Notes: generated by a model not told the origin, from the letters alone. A stretch of 64,000 nt of DNA from Bacillota bacterium (GCA_021845645.1 JAJZVM010000013.1:1-64000); one strand, 5' to 3'. Positions 46,013 through 55,243 are shown, counted from the stretch's first letter. Translations and numbers: made by a program.

Positions 46013-46939
46013 CTAGGCTTCCTTGGCCGCCTTGCGCCCCATGGCGCCGCGCTGTCCCGTCGGGTCCAGGGCGTCGCGCAGGGCGTCGCCGACCAGGTTG
46101 AACGCGAGGACCGTGATCACGATCATCAGTCCGGGGAAGATCGCAAGCCAAGGCGCCGTGTTGATGAACGTCTGTGCGTCCGTCAGCATGTTGCCCCAGC
46201 TCGGCGTCGGGGGCTGGATGCCGTAGCCGAGAAAGCTCATCACCGACTCCGACACGATCGCCTGCCCTACCTGGATGGTGCCGTTGACGATGAGCGGGGC
46301 GATCGAGTTCGGCATGAGCGTCTTCAGCAGGATGCGCGTGGAGCCGGCGCCGATCGAGCGGGCCGCCACGACATACTCGCGGGACTTGAGGCTCATGACC
46401 TGCGCCCGCATGATACGGGCGGGGTACATCCAGGTGGTCATGCCGATGATCAGCGCCACGTCGAAGACGCTGGCGCCGATCGTCACCGAGAGCAGCAGCA
46501 GCAGGAAGAGGCGCGGGATCGAGAGCGCCACGTCGACGACGCGCATCAGGAGGAAGTCGACGCTGCCGCCGAAGTAGCCCGAAACCGCCCCCACCACGCC
46601 GCCGATGCCGACGCCGATCGCCATGGCGAGAAAGCCCACGAGCAGCGAGATCCTGCCGCCGAAGAGCACCCGCACGAACTCGTCGCGCCCGAGGTCGTCG
46701 GTGCCCATGATGTGGTGCAGCGACGGTGGCGCGCGGAAGGCGAGGAAGTCGATCGCATCGGGATTCACATGCAGGATGACCGGCAGGAGGACGCACGCGA
46801 GGACGATGACGACGAGGCCCGTCCCGCCCACGACCGCCGCCTTGTGACGCCGAAGGCGCGTCCAGAGCGACGGCGCTGAGATCTGCAGGTCCCTTTCCAG
46901 CTGCGCCTCGGGCCTTGTGGCCACGCTCAAGGGGATCAC
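46013..46939 (-). CDS. dppC: Oligopeptide-type ABC importer, permease (DppC/OppC)
   Basis: 308 residues. It has an N-terminal cytoplasmic part and membrane helix, the OppC-type IMGTDDLGRDEFVRVLFGGRISLLVG segment near 75-100 and the coupling EAA-loop region VVAARSIGAGSTRILLKTLMPN. It forms the channel with the adjacent DppB-like protein. The start is GTG at 46939, one base after the dppB stop, so the two are coupled. No ATPase gene (DppD/DppF) is present in the window. Confidence 0.93.
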   Translation of the reverse strand: MIPLSVATRPEAQLERDLQISAPSLWTRLRRHKAAVVGGTGLVVIVLACVLLPVILHVNPDAIDFLAFRAPPSLHHIMGTDDLGRDEFVRVLFGGRISLLVGFLAMAIGVGIGGVVGAVSGYFGGSVDFLLMRVVDVALSIPRLFLLLLLSVTIGASVFDVALIIGMTTWMYPARIMRAQVMSLKSREYVVAARSIGAGSTRILLKTLMPNSIAPLIVNGTIQVGQAIVSESVMSFLGYGIQPPTPSWGNMLTDAQTFINTAPWLAIFPGLMIVITVLAFNLVGDALRDALDPTGQRGAMGRKAAKEA

Positions 46940-46940
46940 C

Positions 46941-47894
46941 CTAACTGTATTGGATGCGCGGGTCGACGACCGCGTAGATGACGTCGGTCAGGATGTTCAC
47001 GAGCACCACCACCACGGAGATGAGGACGGCGATGCCGACCACGACCGGGTAGTCCCCCTGCTGCAGGGAGGTGAAGAAGAGGCGGCCCATGCCGGGCCAG
47101 GCGAACACGGTCTCGGTGATCAGGGCCCCGGAGACGAGAAAGGCGAAGTCGAGCATCATCACCGTGACGACGGGCAGGAGCGCGTTGCGCAAGGCGTGGC
47201 GGTACAGGACGGCGCGCTCGGGGAGCCCCTTGGCGCGGGCCGTCCGGATGAAGTCCTGCTGCAGCACTTCGAGCATGCTCGAGCGCACGTAGCGGCTCTC
47301 CTGCGCCAGGGTGTAGACGACCAGCGTCGTCGCGGGCAGGATGAGGTGTTTGAGGTTGTCCCAGATCGAGTAGGGGACACCCGGCGTGAACATGCCGAAG
47401 GTCGGCAGCCAATGGAGGTCCACCGCGAAGAACAGCATCAGGATGATGCCGAGCCAGAACACCGGCATCGCCATGCCGGCGTAGGAGAGCACCGTCATCA
47501 CGTAGTCGAACACGGAGTACTGCGTGACGGCGGACGCGATCCCGACGACGAAGGCGAGACCGTACGAGACGATCACCGCCGTGAGCATCAGCTCGACCGT
47601 CGCCCCCAGGCGCTCGCCGATCACGTGCAGCACGGGCTGGCCGTCGACGAACGAGTGGCCGAAATCACCCTGCAGGGCCTTGCCGAGCCATGAGATGTAT
47701 TGATCGTAGAGCGGCCTATTGAGGCCGAGCTGCACCGTGAGGTGCTGGATCTCCGCGTGGGTCATGGTCGGCGTGTCGAGGTACATGGCGAGCGGACCAC
47801 CCGGCAGACTGTGGGCGATCGCGAAGATCAGGATGGTGATGCCGAGCATCACGGGAATGCTCAGCAGGAGCCGGCGCGCGACGTAAACCCACAT
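46941..47894 (-). CDS. dppB: Oligopeptide-type ABC importer, permease (DppB/OppB)
   Basis: 317 residues, six membrane segments: first VARRLLLSIPVMLGITILIF, then the periplasmic segment PGGPLAMYLDTPTMTHAEIQ, and the EAA loop YVRSSMLEVLQQDFIRTARAKG. The ATG follows AAGGTGG. It is the second gene of the transporter operon, 115 bases after the binding-protein gene, with a hairpin in the gap. Confidence 0.94.
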   Translation of the reverse strand: MWVYVARRLLLSIPVMLGITILIFAIAHSLPGGPLAMYLDTPTMTHAEIQHLTVQLGLNRPLYDQYISWLGKALQGDFGHSFVDGQPVLHVIGERLGATVELMLTAVIVSYGLAFVVGIASAVTQYSVFDYVMTVLSYAGMAMPVFWLGIILMLFFAVDLHWLPTFGMFTPGVPYSIWDNLKHLILPATTLVVYTLAQESRYVRSSMLEVLQQDFIRTARAKGLPERAVLYRHALRNALLPVVTVMMLDFAFLVSGALITETVFAWPGMGRLFFTSLQQGDYPVVVGIAVLISVVVVLVNILTDVIYAVVDPRIQYS

Positions 47895-47937
47895 AGCTCC
47901 ACCTTATTCTGGCGCCTGAGTGCACCGAGAGGCCTAG

Positions 47938-47969
47938 CGGTGTGGCGGCCCTCGCGAGCCGCCACACCG
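47938..47969 (-). other. Intercistronic hairpin between binding protein and permease genes
   Basis: A 12-base-pair perfect inverted repeat (CGGTGTGGCGGC / GCCGCCACACCG) with an eight-base, itself palindromic, centre. No T-run. Such hairpins commonly protect the upstream binding-protein mRNA or reduce read-through, giving more binding protein than permease. Confidence 0.55.
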
Positions 47970-48009
47970 TCCGGCGCATTACGTTGGGAAACCGGCTAGG
48001 GGTGGGTGC

Positions 48010-49644
48010 TTATTGCGAGAGCTGCCACTGGGCGGCGGTCGAGGTCACGGGGGCGACCGGGTTCGGCTGGTAGCCCTTGAGACCGAACGTCGCGTCGATG
48101 GCCTTCGGCACGTAGTAGAAGAGGCTCGGCATCTGCTGGTTCTCGATCTGGGCGATCTGCGCGAAGATGGCCTTGCGCTGCGGGACGTTCGTGATCTGCT
48201 CTTCCTCGGCCAGGAGCTTGTTCACGGTCTGGTTGCACCAGAAGCCGTAGTTTGAGCCGTAGGGCGGGAAGGCTTGGCACGAGTCGGCGCGGTAGGTGCG
48301 CAGGTCAGGGTCGGGCCCTGGCGTCGCCTGGTACTCGGCCATCTGGAACTGGCCCTTGTAGAGGATCGTGCCGAAGAAGGTGTTCGCGGGGTAGTTGTGG
48401 ATGACGATCTTGACGCCGATCTGCTGCAGCTCCTGCTGCACGATCTGCTCCGTCTCCGCCCTCCAGGTGTTGCCGGCGGTCGTCGAGTAGGTCAGCACGA
48501 GCTGCTTGCCGTTCTTGACGCGGATGCCGCCGGGGCCGACCTTCCAGCCGTCCTTCTGCAGGATCTGCTCTGCCAGCTTCGGTGCGTAGGGGTACGGCTT
48601 GATCGAAGGGTCGTAGCTCCACTGGGCAGGGCCCTGGGTGTCCGCCGAGAGGGTCGCGAGGCCGTTCCAGACGTACTTGACGATCGCCTGGCGGTCGATG
48701 CCGTACTCGAGGGCCTGGCGCACGTTGACGTCGGCCAGGATCGGGTCGTGCAGGTTGAGCTGCGCCCACTCGCCGGGGCCGCCCTGGTTGTACTCGTACA
48801 CCGTCACGCCCTTCATGCCCTTGAGGGTCGAGAGCTGCGTCACGGGCGCGAAGTAGTAGAGGTTGATGTTGCCCGCCTGCAGGGCGGAGAGCAGGGTGTT
48901 CTGGTCAGGGATGATCTGGAAGACGAGCTTCTGAATGTGCGGCTTCGGACCCCAGTAGTACGGGTTCACGGTCTCGACGATGCTCTGGGCGTGCGTCCAT
49001 GAGACGAACTTGTACGGTCCAAGAGTCGGGGTCGGGTCCACGTTGTACTGGAAGTAGTTGACCTGGCCGGGCGGGACCTTGTCGAAGACGTGTGCAGGGA
49101 TGATGGCGACCTCGGAGTTGGACCAGCAGGTGCCAAGGAACGGCGCGTAGGGCTTGGAGAGCGTCATGACGACGGTAAGCGGGTTCGGCGCCGTCATGCT
49201 CTTGATGTCGGTGAAGCCCTCGGTCGTCACGGCGTTGACGTGCGGGTTCACGAGGAGCTTCCAGGTCTCGATGACGTCCTGAGCCGTGAACGGGACGCCG
49301 TCGGACCAGCGGACATTCGGGCGCAGGTGGAACGTGTAGACGAGGTTACTCTTCGAGATGCCGCCGTTCGCCTGGGTCGGCACGGCGGTGACGAGATCTG
49401 GCTGGAGCACACCTTGCGGCGTCAGGCTGAAGAGGTTCGGCATCATCGGCCCCTCCACGAGGCCGGTGAACGTCTGACTCGGACCCAGGATGGGGTTGAG
49501 GTTCGCGGGCTCCTCGAAGGTGCCGATCGTCGCCGTGCCGCTGGGGCCTCCCGCGGCGGCCGCCAGGGCAGGCGAGAGGGACAGGGTAGCCAGGGCGAGG
49601 ACGCCGGTTCCGAGCAGGGCTGCGGCAGACTTGAGTCGGATCAC
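48010..49644 (-). CDS. Extracellular solute-binding protein, family 5 (oligopeptide type)
   Basis: 544 residues. A signal peptide of about 28 residues ends ALAAAAG; no lipobox Cys is seen, unusual for a Gram-positive binding protein, so anchoring is unclear. Family-5 landmarks: NLNPILGPSQ, YTFHLRPNVRWSDGVPFTAQDVIETWK, VNPYYWGPKPHIQK and DVNVRQALEYGIDRQAIVK. It binds peptides or peptide-like compounds for the DppBC permeases. The start is GTG at 49644 after GAGAGGTG. It is transcribed divergently from an M20 amidohydrolase gene, about 85 bases apart. Confidence 0.92.
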   Translation of the reverse strand: MIRLKSAAALLGTGVLALATLSLSPALAAAAGGPSGTATIGTFEEPANLNPILGPSQTFTGLVEGPMMPNLFSLTPQGVLQPDLVTAVPTQANGGISKSNLVYTFHLRPNVRWSDGVPFTAQDVIETWKLLVNPHVNAVTTEGFTDIKSMTAPNPLTVVMTLSKPYAPFLGTCWSNSEVAIIPAHVFDKVPPGQVNYFQYNVDPTPTLGPYKFVSWTHAQSIVETVNPYYWGPKPHIQKLVFQIIPDQNTLLSALQAGNINLYYFAPVTQLSTLKGMKGVTVYEYNQGGPGEWAQLNLHDPILADVNVRQALEYGIDRQAIVKYVWNGLATLSADTQGPAQWSYDPSIKPYPYAPKLAEQILQKDGWKVGPGGIRVKNGKQLVLTYSTTAGNTWRAETEQIVQQELQQIGVKIVIHNYPANTFFGTILYKGQFQMAEYQATPGPDPDLRTYRADSCQAFPPYGSNYGFWCNQTVNKLLAEEEQITNVPQRKAIFAQIAQIENQQMPSLFYYVPKAIDATFGLKGYQPNPVAPVTSTAAQWQLSQ

Positions 49645-49728
49645 ATGAACACCTCTCTTATGTTAGGGTGATGTTATGGTTTCGCTGGCGAAAGCATGAA
49701 ACCTTCCCCACTTGGAGGGCCTTTATCC

Positions 49729-50892
49729 ATGGAAAGCAGCCAGGTTCAGAGGGAAATGAGGGAGTGGCGGCGCCATCTGCACATGCACCCCGAGCTGTCG
49801 GCGCAGGAGACCCGGACGACCGCCTTCCTCGAGGAGCGGCTGCTCGCCTTCGGGCTTTTGCCACGCCGGCTCGCACCGACCGGCGTGGTCGCGGACATCG
49901 GCCAGGGCGGCCCCCTCATCGCGCTGCGCGCCGACATCGACGCCCTGCCGATCGTAGAGGATTCCCTTGCGCCATACGCATCCCGGACCCCCGGCGTGAT
50001 GCACGCCTGCGGCCATGACGCGCACACGGCGATGCTGCTCGGCGTCGCGAAGCGCCTCGGGGAGCACCCGCCGCGCTCCGGGCGCGTGCGGCTCCTGTTC
50101 CAGGCAGCGGAGGAGGTGCCGCCGGGCGGTGCCCTGGCGCTCGTGGAGGCCGGCGTCCTCGAGGACGTCACCATGATCTTCGGCATCCATGTGCAGAGCG
50201 GGCTGCCCGTCGGGACGGCGGCGATCGGCCCCGGGCCCGTCACCGCCAACTCCGACCGCTTCGAGATCGTCCTGCACGGCGCCGCGGGCCACGCGGCCAT
50301 GCCGCACGAGGCCAAGGACGCCATCGTCATGGCGGGCCACCTGATCGTGGCGCTCCAGACGATCGTCGCGCGCAGCGTCGATCCCCTGGCGCCCGCCGCC
50401 GTATCGATCGGCAGGCTCGACGCCGGGTACGCGGCCAACGTCGTCGCGGACCGCGCGCGGCTCCTGGGCACCGTCCGCAGCCTGGACTCCGCCACCCGCG
50501 ACCTGATCGAGGAGCGCCTCGGGACACTCGCCCGGACGACGGCTGGCGCCTTCGGCGGTACGGCGGAGCTGCACTATGCGCGCGGCTACCCGAGCGTCGA
50601 GAACGCCCCGGAACCGAGCCGCCTCTTCGCGCAGGCCGCCCGCGACGTGCTCGGCGCAGAGCATGTGCGGGGAGCCCTGACGCAGCTCGCCGGCGAGGAC
50701 TTCGGCCACTACACGCACGAGGTGCCCGGCGCCTTCCTCAACCTTGGCAGTGGCAGGCCCGATCGGGATTTCCCCCACCACCACCCGCGCTTCGACATCG
50801 ATGAGGGGGCCCTCGAACTCGGCGTGCGGATCTGGCTCAGGCTCGTGGACCTGGCGCTCGCCCACCTGGCCGCGTCCCCCTCGGTTCCATAA
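49729..50892 (+). CDS. M20D amidohydrolase (N-acyl-amino-acid/hippurate hydrolase-like)
   Basis: About 387 residues. RRHLHMHPELSAQETRT, MHACGHDAHTAM (metal Cys and His), QAAEEVPPGG (Glu pair) and FPHHHPRFDIDE (final His) are the M20D signature. Family members hydrolyse N-acyl, N-acetyl or hippurate-type amides. The ATG at 49729 is chosen because GGAGGG lies nine bases upstream; an ATG at 49696 has none. It is divergent from the binding-protein gene, with which it probably shares a regulatory region. Confidence 0.89.
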   Translation: MESSQVQREMREWRRHLHMHPELSAQETRTTAFLEERLLAFGLLPRRLAPTGVVADIGQGGPLIALRADIDALPIVEDSLAPYASRTPGVMHACGHDAHTAMLLGVAKRLGEHPPRSGRVRLLFQAAEEVPPGGALALVEAGVLEDVTMIFGIHVQSGLPVGTAAIGPGPVTANSDRFEIVLHGAAGHAAMPHEAKDAIVMAGHLIVALQTIVARSVDPLAPAAVSIGRLDAGYAANVVADRARLLGTVRSLDSATRDLIEERLGTLARTTAGAFGGTAELHYARGYPSVENAPEPSRLFAQAARDVLGAEHVRGALTQLAGEDFGHYTHEVPGAFLNLGSGRPDRDFPHHHPRFDIDEGALELGVRIWLRLVDLALAHLAASPSVP

Positions 50893-50978
50893 CCAGCCCT
50901 GTGCCGCGGAGCGATTCTGTCGAGAGGCGCCCTGGGGCCAGCCCCGGGCGCCTCAAGCGGTTCATCTTCAGAAGACGA

Positions 50979-52595
50979 TCAAGAAGTCCGACTCTCCCGC
51001 CGCTCGAGGGCGGCGCCGACGAACGCGCGGAAGAGCGGGTGCGGCCGGTTGGGCCGAGAGCGCAGCTCGGGATGGAACTGCGTGCCGAGGAAGAAGGGAT
51101 GGCCCCTCAGCTCCATCATCTCGACGAGCCTTCCGTCCGGGCTCTGGCCGGACGCGACGAATCCCGCCGCCTCGAGGCCCTCGCGGTAGGCGTTGTTCAC
51201 CTCGAAGCGGTGGCGGTGGCGCTCGTAGACCATGTCCTCTCCGTAGGCCCCGGCCGCGAGGCTTCCCTCGGCGATCCTGCACGGGTAGGCGCCGAGCCGC
51301 ATCGTGCCGCCCTTCTGCTCCACGTCCGCCTGGTCCGCCATCAGGTCGATGACGGGATCCGGCGTGTCGACGTCGATCTCCGTCGTATTGGCGTGGGCGA
51401 GCCCCATGGCGTCGCGCGCCACCTCGATCACCGCCGCCTGCATGCCGAGGCAGAGCCCGAGGAACGGCACCTTCTCCTCGCGGGCGTAGCGGATGGCCTG
51501 GATCTTGCCTTCGACGCCGCGGGCGCCGAAGCCGCCCGGCACCAAAACCCCGTCCGCCTCCGCGAGCACCGCCTGCGCGTCCATGTCCTCGAGGCGCTCG
51601 GAGTCGACCCAGTCGATCTCCACCCGCGCGCCGTGGTGGATCCCGGCGTGGTGCAGGGCCTCCGCCACCGAGAGGTAGGCGTCGTGCAGCGCGACGTACT
51701 TGCCGACGAGCGCGACGCGCACCCGCCTCGAGGTGCTCTCGCGCCGCTCCACCATCGCGCGCCAGTCCCTGAGGTCTGGCTGGCAGTCCTGCAGCCCCAG
51801 CTTCTCGCAGACGATGCGGCCGAGCCCCGCCTCCTCGAGGATGAGGGGCGCCGCGTAGATCGTGCCGGGGGCGTCCGGATTCGGCACGACGGCCTCGCGC
51901 TCCACATCGCAGAAGAGCGCGATCTTGTCGAGCAGGTCCTTCGCGAGCGGCTTCTGCGACCGCGCGACGATGATGTCCGGCGTGATGCCGATCGACCGGA
52001 GTTCCTTGACGGAGTGCTGCGTCGGCTTCGTCTTCGCCTCGCCCGACGCCTCGAGGTACGGCACGAGCGTCACGTGGATGTAGAGGGCGTCCTGACGCCC
52101 GACGTCATACTTCAGCTGGCGGATCGCCTCGAGGAACGGCAGGGACTCGATGTCACCCACCGTGCCGCCAATCTCGCAGATCAGGATCTCGGCTCCCGAC
52201 GCCTCCTGGGCCCTCTTGATCCAATCTTTGATTTCGTTCGTGACATGCGGGATGACCTGCACCGTGCCGCCGAGGTAGTCGCCGCGGCGCTCCTTCTCGA
52301 TCACGCGCCCGTAGATCTTGCCTGTCGTCGCATTCGAGAGCTTGCCTAGCGAGACGTCCATGAAGCGTTCGTAATGACCGAGGTCGAGGTCCGTCTCGGC
52401 GCCGTCGTCGGTGACGAACACCTCGCCATGCTGCAGGGGGCTCATGGTGCCGGGGTCGACGTTCAGGTAGGGGTCGAGCTTCTGCGCGGTGACGCTGAAA
52501 CCGCGCGCCTTGAGAAGCCGGCCGAGCGACGCGGCGGTGATCCCCTTGCCGAGGCCTGACACGACGCCGCCGGTGATGAAGATGAACTTGGCCAC
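50979..52595 (-). CDS. pyrG: CTP synthase
   Basis: 538 residues. Makes CTP from UTP, ATP and glutamine. The N-terminal synthetase domain ([55 protein letters not shown]) is followed by a class-I glutamine amidotransferase domain with the nucleophile Cys in GLCLGMQ and catalytic His/Glu in QFHPE. The start is GTG at 52595, preceded by GGAGGG. It follows rpoE with a strong hairpin and T-run between, as in Bacillus, where pyrG is controlled by attenuation. Confidence 0.98.
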   Translation of the reverse strand: MAKFIFITGGVVSGLGKGITAASLGRLLKARGFSVTAQKLDPYLNVDPGTMSPLQHGEVFVTDDGAETDLDLGHYERFMDVSLGKLSNATTGKIYGRVIEKERRGDYLGGTVQVIPHVTNEIKDWIKRAQEASGAEILICEIGGTVGDIESLPFLEAIRQLKYDVGRQDALYIHVTLVPYLEASGEAKTKPTQHSVKELRSIGITPDIIVARSQKPLAKDLLDKIALFCDVEREAVVPNPDAPGTIYAAPLILEEAGLGRIVCEKLGLQDCQPDLRDWRAMVERRESTSRRVRVALVGKYVALHDAYLSVAEALHHAGIHHGARVEIDWVDSERLEDMDAQAVLAEADGVLVPGGFGARGVEGKIQAIRYAREEKVPFLGLCLGMQAAVIEVARDAMGLAHANTTEIDVDTPDPVIDLMADQADVEQKGGTMRLGAYPCRIAEGSLAAGAYGEDMVYERHRHRFEVNNAYREGLEAAGFVASGQSPDGRLVEMMELRGHPFFLGTQFHPELRSRPNRPHPLFRAFVGAALERRESRTS

Positions 52596-52632
52596 GCAGG
52601 ACTCCCTCCGCTTCCCAGAGCATCAGGGCAAT

Positions 52633-52685
52633 AAAAAGGGCGGGCCGCCAGGGCCCGTAGAGCATTCTACGGAGCCCAGGCGGCC
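52633..52685 (-). terminator. Intrinsic terminator/attenuator between rpoE and pyrG
   Basis: On the minus strand a long stem begins four bases after the rpoE stop. The paired blocks are GGCCGCC/GGCGGCC, GGGC/GCCC and TCTACGG/CCGTAGA, around a four-base loop. GGGC CGCCC and TTTTTATT follow. It ends 37 bases before the pyrG start. It either terminates rpoE, with pyrG relying on read-through, or is the CTP-sensitive pyrG attenuator known from Bacillus. Confidence 0.8.
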
Positions 52686-52689
52686 GCCG

Positions 52690-53028
52690 TCAATCCCACT
52701 CCTCCGCGACTTCGACGCTGTCGGAATCGGCGTCGTCGTCCACGATCTGCTTCGCTCGATGCACCGCGAGGGCCTTGCCGGACCTCGAGGGCTTGGGCTT
52801 CGGCAGCCACTCCTTGAGGGCCCAGGCGCCGTGCAGTGCCGGCAGGAACCGGTTGTCGAGGCTGATCTCCGTCTGCAGCGCCGCGAGCTGCTGCGCGTCT
52901 TCGGGATCCCCGCCCACAGCCCGCAGGGTGTCCGTCAGGAGCGCCCGTGCGGTGATCGGTGCGCCGCTCTGGCGCAAGAGATCGGCGGCGACGTCGAGTG
53001 GCTCGAGATCCCCGACCGCCTTTTCCAT
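52690..53028 (-). CDS. rpoE: RNA polymerase delta subunit, short form
   Basis: 112 residues. Residues about 1-85 form the HARE winged-helix domain (APITARALLTDTLRAVG, SLDNRFLPALHGAWALKEWLP, the usual RF..L..G.W.L..W pattern). An acidic tail DDDADSDSVEVAEEWD ends the protein. Bacillus delta is about 170 residues with a far longer acidic tail, so this version is cut down. Position directly before pyrG is diagnostic. Two ATGs lie close together; the second (53028) has seven bases between GGAGG and the start, so it is preferred. Delta binds RNA polymerase and promotes its recycling and selectivity. Confidence 0.85.
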   Translation of the reverse strand: MEKAVGDLEPLDVAADLLRQSGAPITARALLTDTLRAVGGDPEDAQQLAALQTEISLDNRFLPALHGAWALKEWLPKPKPSRSGKALAVHRAKQIVDDDADSDSVEVAEEWD

Positions 53029-53132
53029 CGCCATTCCTCCTCGCGTCCACAAGGCCGTCGGCAACTTCCCATCTATGTTATCGCCCGCGGCGACGCGAGG
53101 CAAGGAGAAGTCACGGTCACTCCCAGTGCGGT

Positions 53133-53570
53133 TCACGCCTCCTCGCGGCCGCCGAGCGCTGGTCCCGCCGCGCCTCTGCGCCGCCCCTGGCGCACGGCAA
53201 GGGAGAGAGCGACCGGCAGTATGGCGGCGACGTCCCTGCCGGTGGGGCTGAAGGTGGCGAGAAAGCTCACGAGCATCAGCAGTGGCCACCATGTGCTGAG
53301 GGCCATCACCACCCCGCCAAGGACGATGGCCAGGGATAGCAGCTGTAGGCTCCGCCTCCGGCCGAGGTGCGCGCTGAGACGTCCGGCCACGGCGCTGAGG
53401 GCCCCACTTGCCAGTAGCGCGAGCGTGAAGAGCAGGCCGATCATCAGCGCCGGGACCCCGTGAGCACGCCAGTAGAGCGCGATCTCGACCGAGATCAAAC
53501 CGTAGCCGAAGTTGCGCAGGGCGGCGGCGGCGATAATGCCCGAGGCATCCCGGCCACCGCGATCAGGCAT
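53133..53570 (-). pseudogene. MFS transporter remnant, N-terminal third only
   Basis: 145 residues with about four membrane segments and the MFS loop motif GRLSAHLGRRRSLQ between helices 2 and 3, followed by FLATFSPTGRDVAAILP, which in full MFS proteins leads to helix 5. The sequence then becomes Arg/Gly-rich and stops, so the remaining two thirds of a normal ~400-residue transporter are missing and I find no continuation in other frames before rpoE. No clear ribosome binding site precedes the ATG at 53570. Being next to ChrB-type genes, it may once have been their efflux partner. Confidence 0.6.
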
Positions 53571-53796
53571 GCGGTTGCCAGGCTAGCCGCGCTGCAGCAG
53601 GTCGACCTCTTTGCTCCTGCAGACTGCAGCACACAAGCGGGGTGCGGCGCCACGGACTAGCCGTGACACAGCCAAGCGCGAAAGGCCGCGGCATCCTCCT
53701 TGCGACAGACAGAACGGGCCGTGGCGGGCAAGCTGATCGGCCGCCCGCCCAGCCCACGATCCCGTGGAAGTGCATGCGGCAACTTCCCGACGGTCT
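53571..53796. other. Intergenic stretch, nothing recognised
   Basis: About 225 bases between the MFS remnant and the beta-propeller gene. No gene, RNA or convincing hairpin seen. Confidence 0.4.
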
Positions 53797-54699
53797 TCAA
53801 CCATGCCCCGATGCTGCGTCGAGGAGCAGCGCCTGCGGCGGCTCAGGTACAAAGGCGTAAAGCCGCTGGCGCTCGGAATCAAAGGCGAAGGTATGGGCCC
53901 CCTCGCCCGTTGACACAGTCTGGGCCAGCACACCGTGCGCGGTGTCGACCACGGCGAGGACACCCTCGGCGGTCGCGACGTAGAGTTCGCTTGTTCGATC
54001 GTTGTGGAAGATCACGTCCGGGCTCCCGCCGACCTGGCAGGTGAAGCGCCATTCGCCGCCATCGAGGGCGAAAGCGACCACCTGGCCGTCGTCGCAGGCA
54101 GTGAAGCCGAGCCCGAGGGTTAGACTTAGATCGAGCCCGTGCGGACCCTTGGCAGGGATCGCCACCCTTGCCGAGATCGCGAGGTTCCCGGCGTCAAGGG
54201 CGAGGATCTCGGCAGGTTCGCGGATCGCGATGAGGAAGCGGCCGCGCTCCGCATCAAAGCTGCACCAGCGTGGCCGACCGGGCAGATTCCGCGCAGCGCG
54301 CTGCCGCCCCGACGGGATCTCGTGCAAACTCACGGCGTTTTCGCCGACATCGGCCACGAGAAGGCCCTGACGGACCGGGTCATAGGCAAGGCCGTTCGGC
54401 TTCGATCCCACCGCAAACTGTCCGGCCGGGATGCTCTCGACGGCGTCCACCAAGAGCACCTCGCCGCGACCCCGGCTGGCCACCGCGACCAGGCGTGTTC
54501 CCTCCAGAGAGAGGGCGCCGCTGCCGTCCGGGCAACCGGGGATGCTGGCGATGTGACGGCCTTGCGGGCCGTCGAGCACTTCGATGGTGCCAGCGGCGGT
54601 ATGCGCGACGAAGACTCGGCCACTCCCGAGATGGACGCAACCGTGGTCGAAGCCGGCGCCCGGCGGCAGCGGCAGGACGCCGAGGACAGCGATCGGCAT
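53797..54699 (-). CDS. YncE-like beta-propeller protein
   Basis: About 300 residues made of repeated blades of the YVTN/40-residue type: GRVFVAHTAAGTIEVLDG, TRLVAVASRGRGEVLLVD, GLLVADVGENAVSLHEI, ELYVATAEGVLAVVD and similar, about six or seven blades. No signal peptide is seen, although most YncE-like proteins are exported. The ATG at 54699 has a GGGGG stretch 12 bases upstream. It lies 22 bases downstream of a ChrB-domain gene in the same direction, so the two are probably co-transcribed. The ligand is unknown. Confidence 0.72.
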   Translation of the reverse strand: MPIAVLGVLPLPPGAGFDHGCVHLGSGRVFVAHTAAGTIEVLDGPQGRHIASIPGCPDGSGALSLEGTRLVAVASRGRGEVLLVDAVESIPAGQFAVGSKPNGLAYDPVRQGLLVADVGENAVSLHEIPSGRQRAARNLPGRPRWCSFDAERGRFLIAIREPAEILALDAGNLAISARVAIPAKGPHGLDLSLTLGLGFTACDDGQVVAFALDGGEWRFTCQVGGSPDVIFHNDRTSELYVATAEGVLAVVDTAHGVLAQTVSTGEGAHTFAFDSERQRLYAFVPEPPQALLLDAASGHG

Positions 54700-54721
54700 A
54701 CTAGGGCACAACCCCCTTGCG

Positions 54722-55156
54722 CTATCCTTGGACCTCGGCCTCACACCAACGGTAGAGGGCGTCGTACAGGGGAGTCTCAAGTTCGATCTTCTTGTGGTCA
54801 TCCTCGCCATGGACCAACGCAAAGCCATGCGCCACAGCGTAAAGTCCGGCGGCCTCAGGTACGATAGCGCGGTCGCTCGAGACATCCGCACCGTGGACGA
54901 CCTGCGCCAAGCGCTGAAGTGCGGGATCCTTAAGCCCGTACTTCACCATGATCGATTCGAAGCTGCAGCGTCCGTCCACGTGACCCAGTTCGACCCCCTT
55001 GACGTCGAACGGGATCGCGCCTTCGCGTCCGGCCACGGCCATGACCTCGTCGGCAGCCACGAACAGGAACTCCGCGTCCTTGTCGACGAAGCGCTTGATG
55101 AGCCACGGGCAGGCGATGCGGTCCACGTTGGCGTTCTTGCGGGTCACCCATTTCAT
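54722..55156 (-). CDS. ChrB C-terminal-domain protein (chromate resistance family)
   Basis: 144 residues. The single domain has NVDRIACPWLIKRFVDKDAE, IPFDVKGVELGHVDGRCSFESI and a C-terminal LYDALYRW, the ChrB C-domain pattern. A second copy of the same domain is encoded at 55831-56271. In full ChrB proteins this domain follows an N-terminal sensor domain and the protein regulates chromate resistance. The ATG at 55156 follows AAGGGGG by ten bases. It is divergent from the chrB N-domain gene, about 90 bases apart. Confidence 0.83.
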   Translation of the reverse strand: MKWVTRKNANVDRIACPWLIKRFVDKDAEFLFVAADEVMAVAGREGAIPFDVKGVELGHVDGRCSFESIMVKYGLKDPALQRLAQVVHGADVSSDRAIVPEAAGLYAVAHGFALVHGEDDHKKIELETPLYDALYRWCEAEVQG

Positions 55157-55243
55157 GGGAAAGGCCCCCTTTTCTTCTCGTCGGTGTGCAACCGCCGTTG
55201 CAGTCACACTAGCATCCGTAGTTGTGTTTTGCAAGACTTGCGC

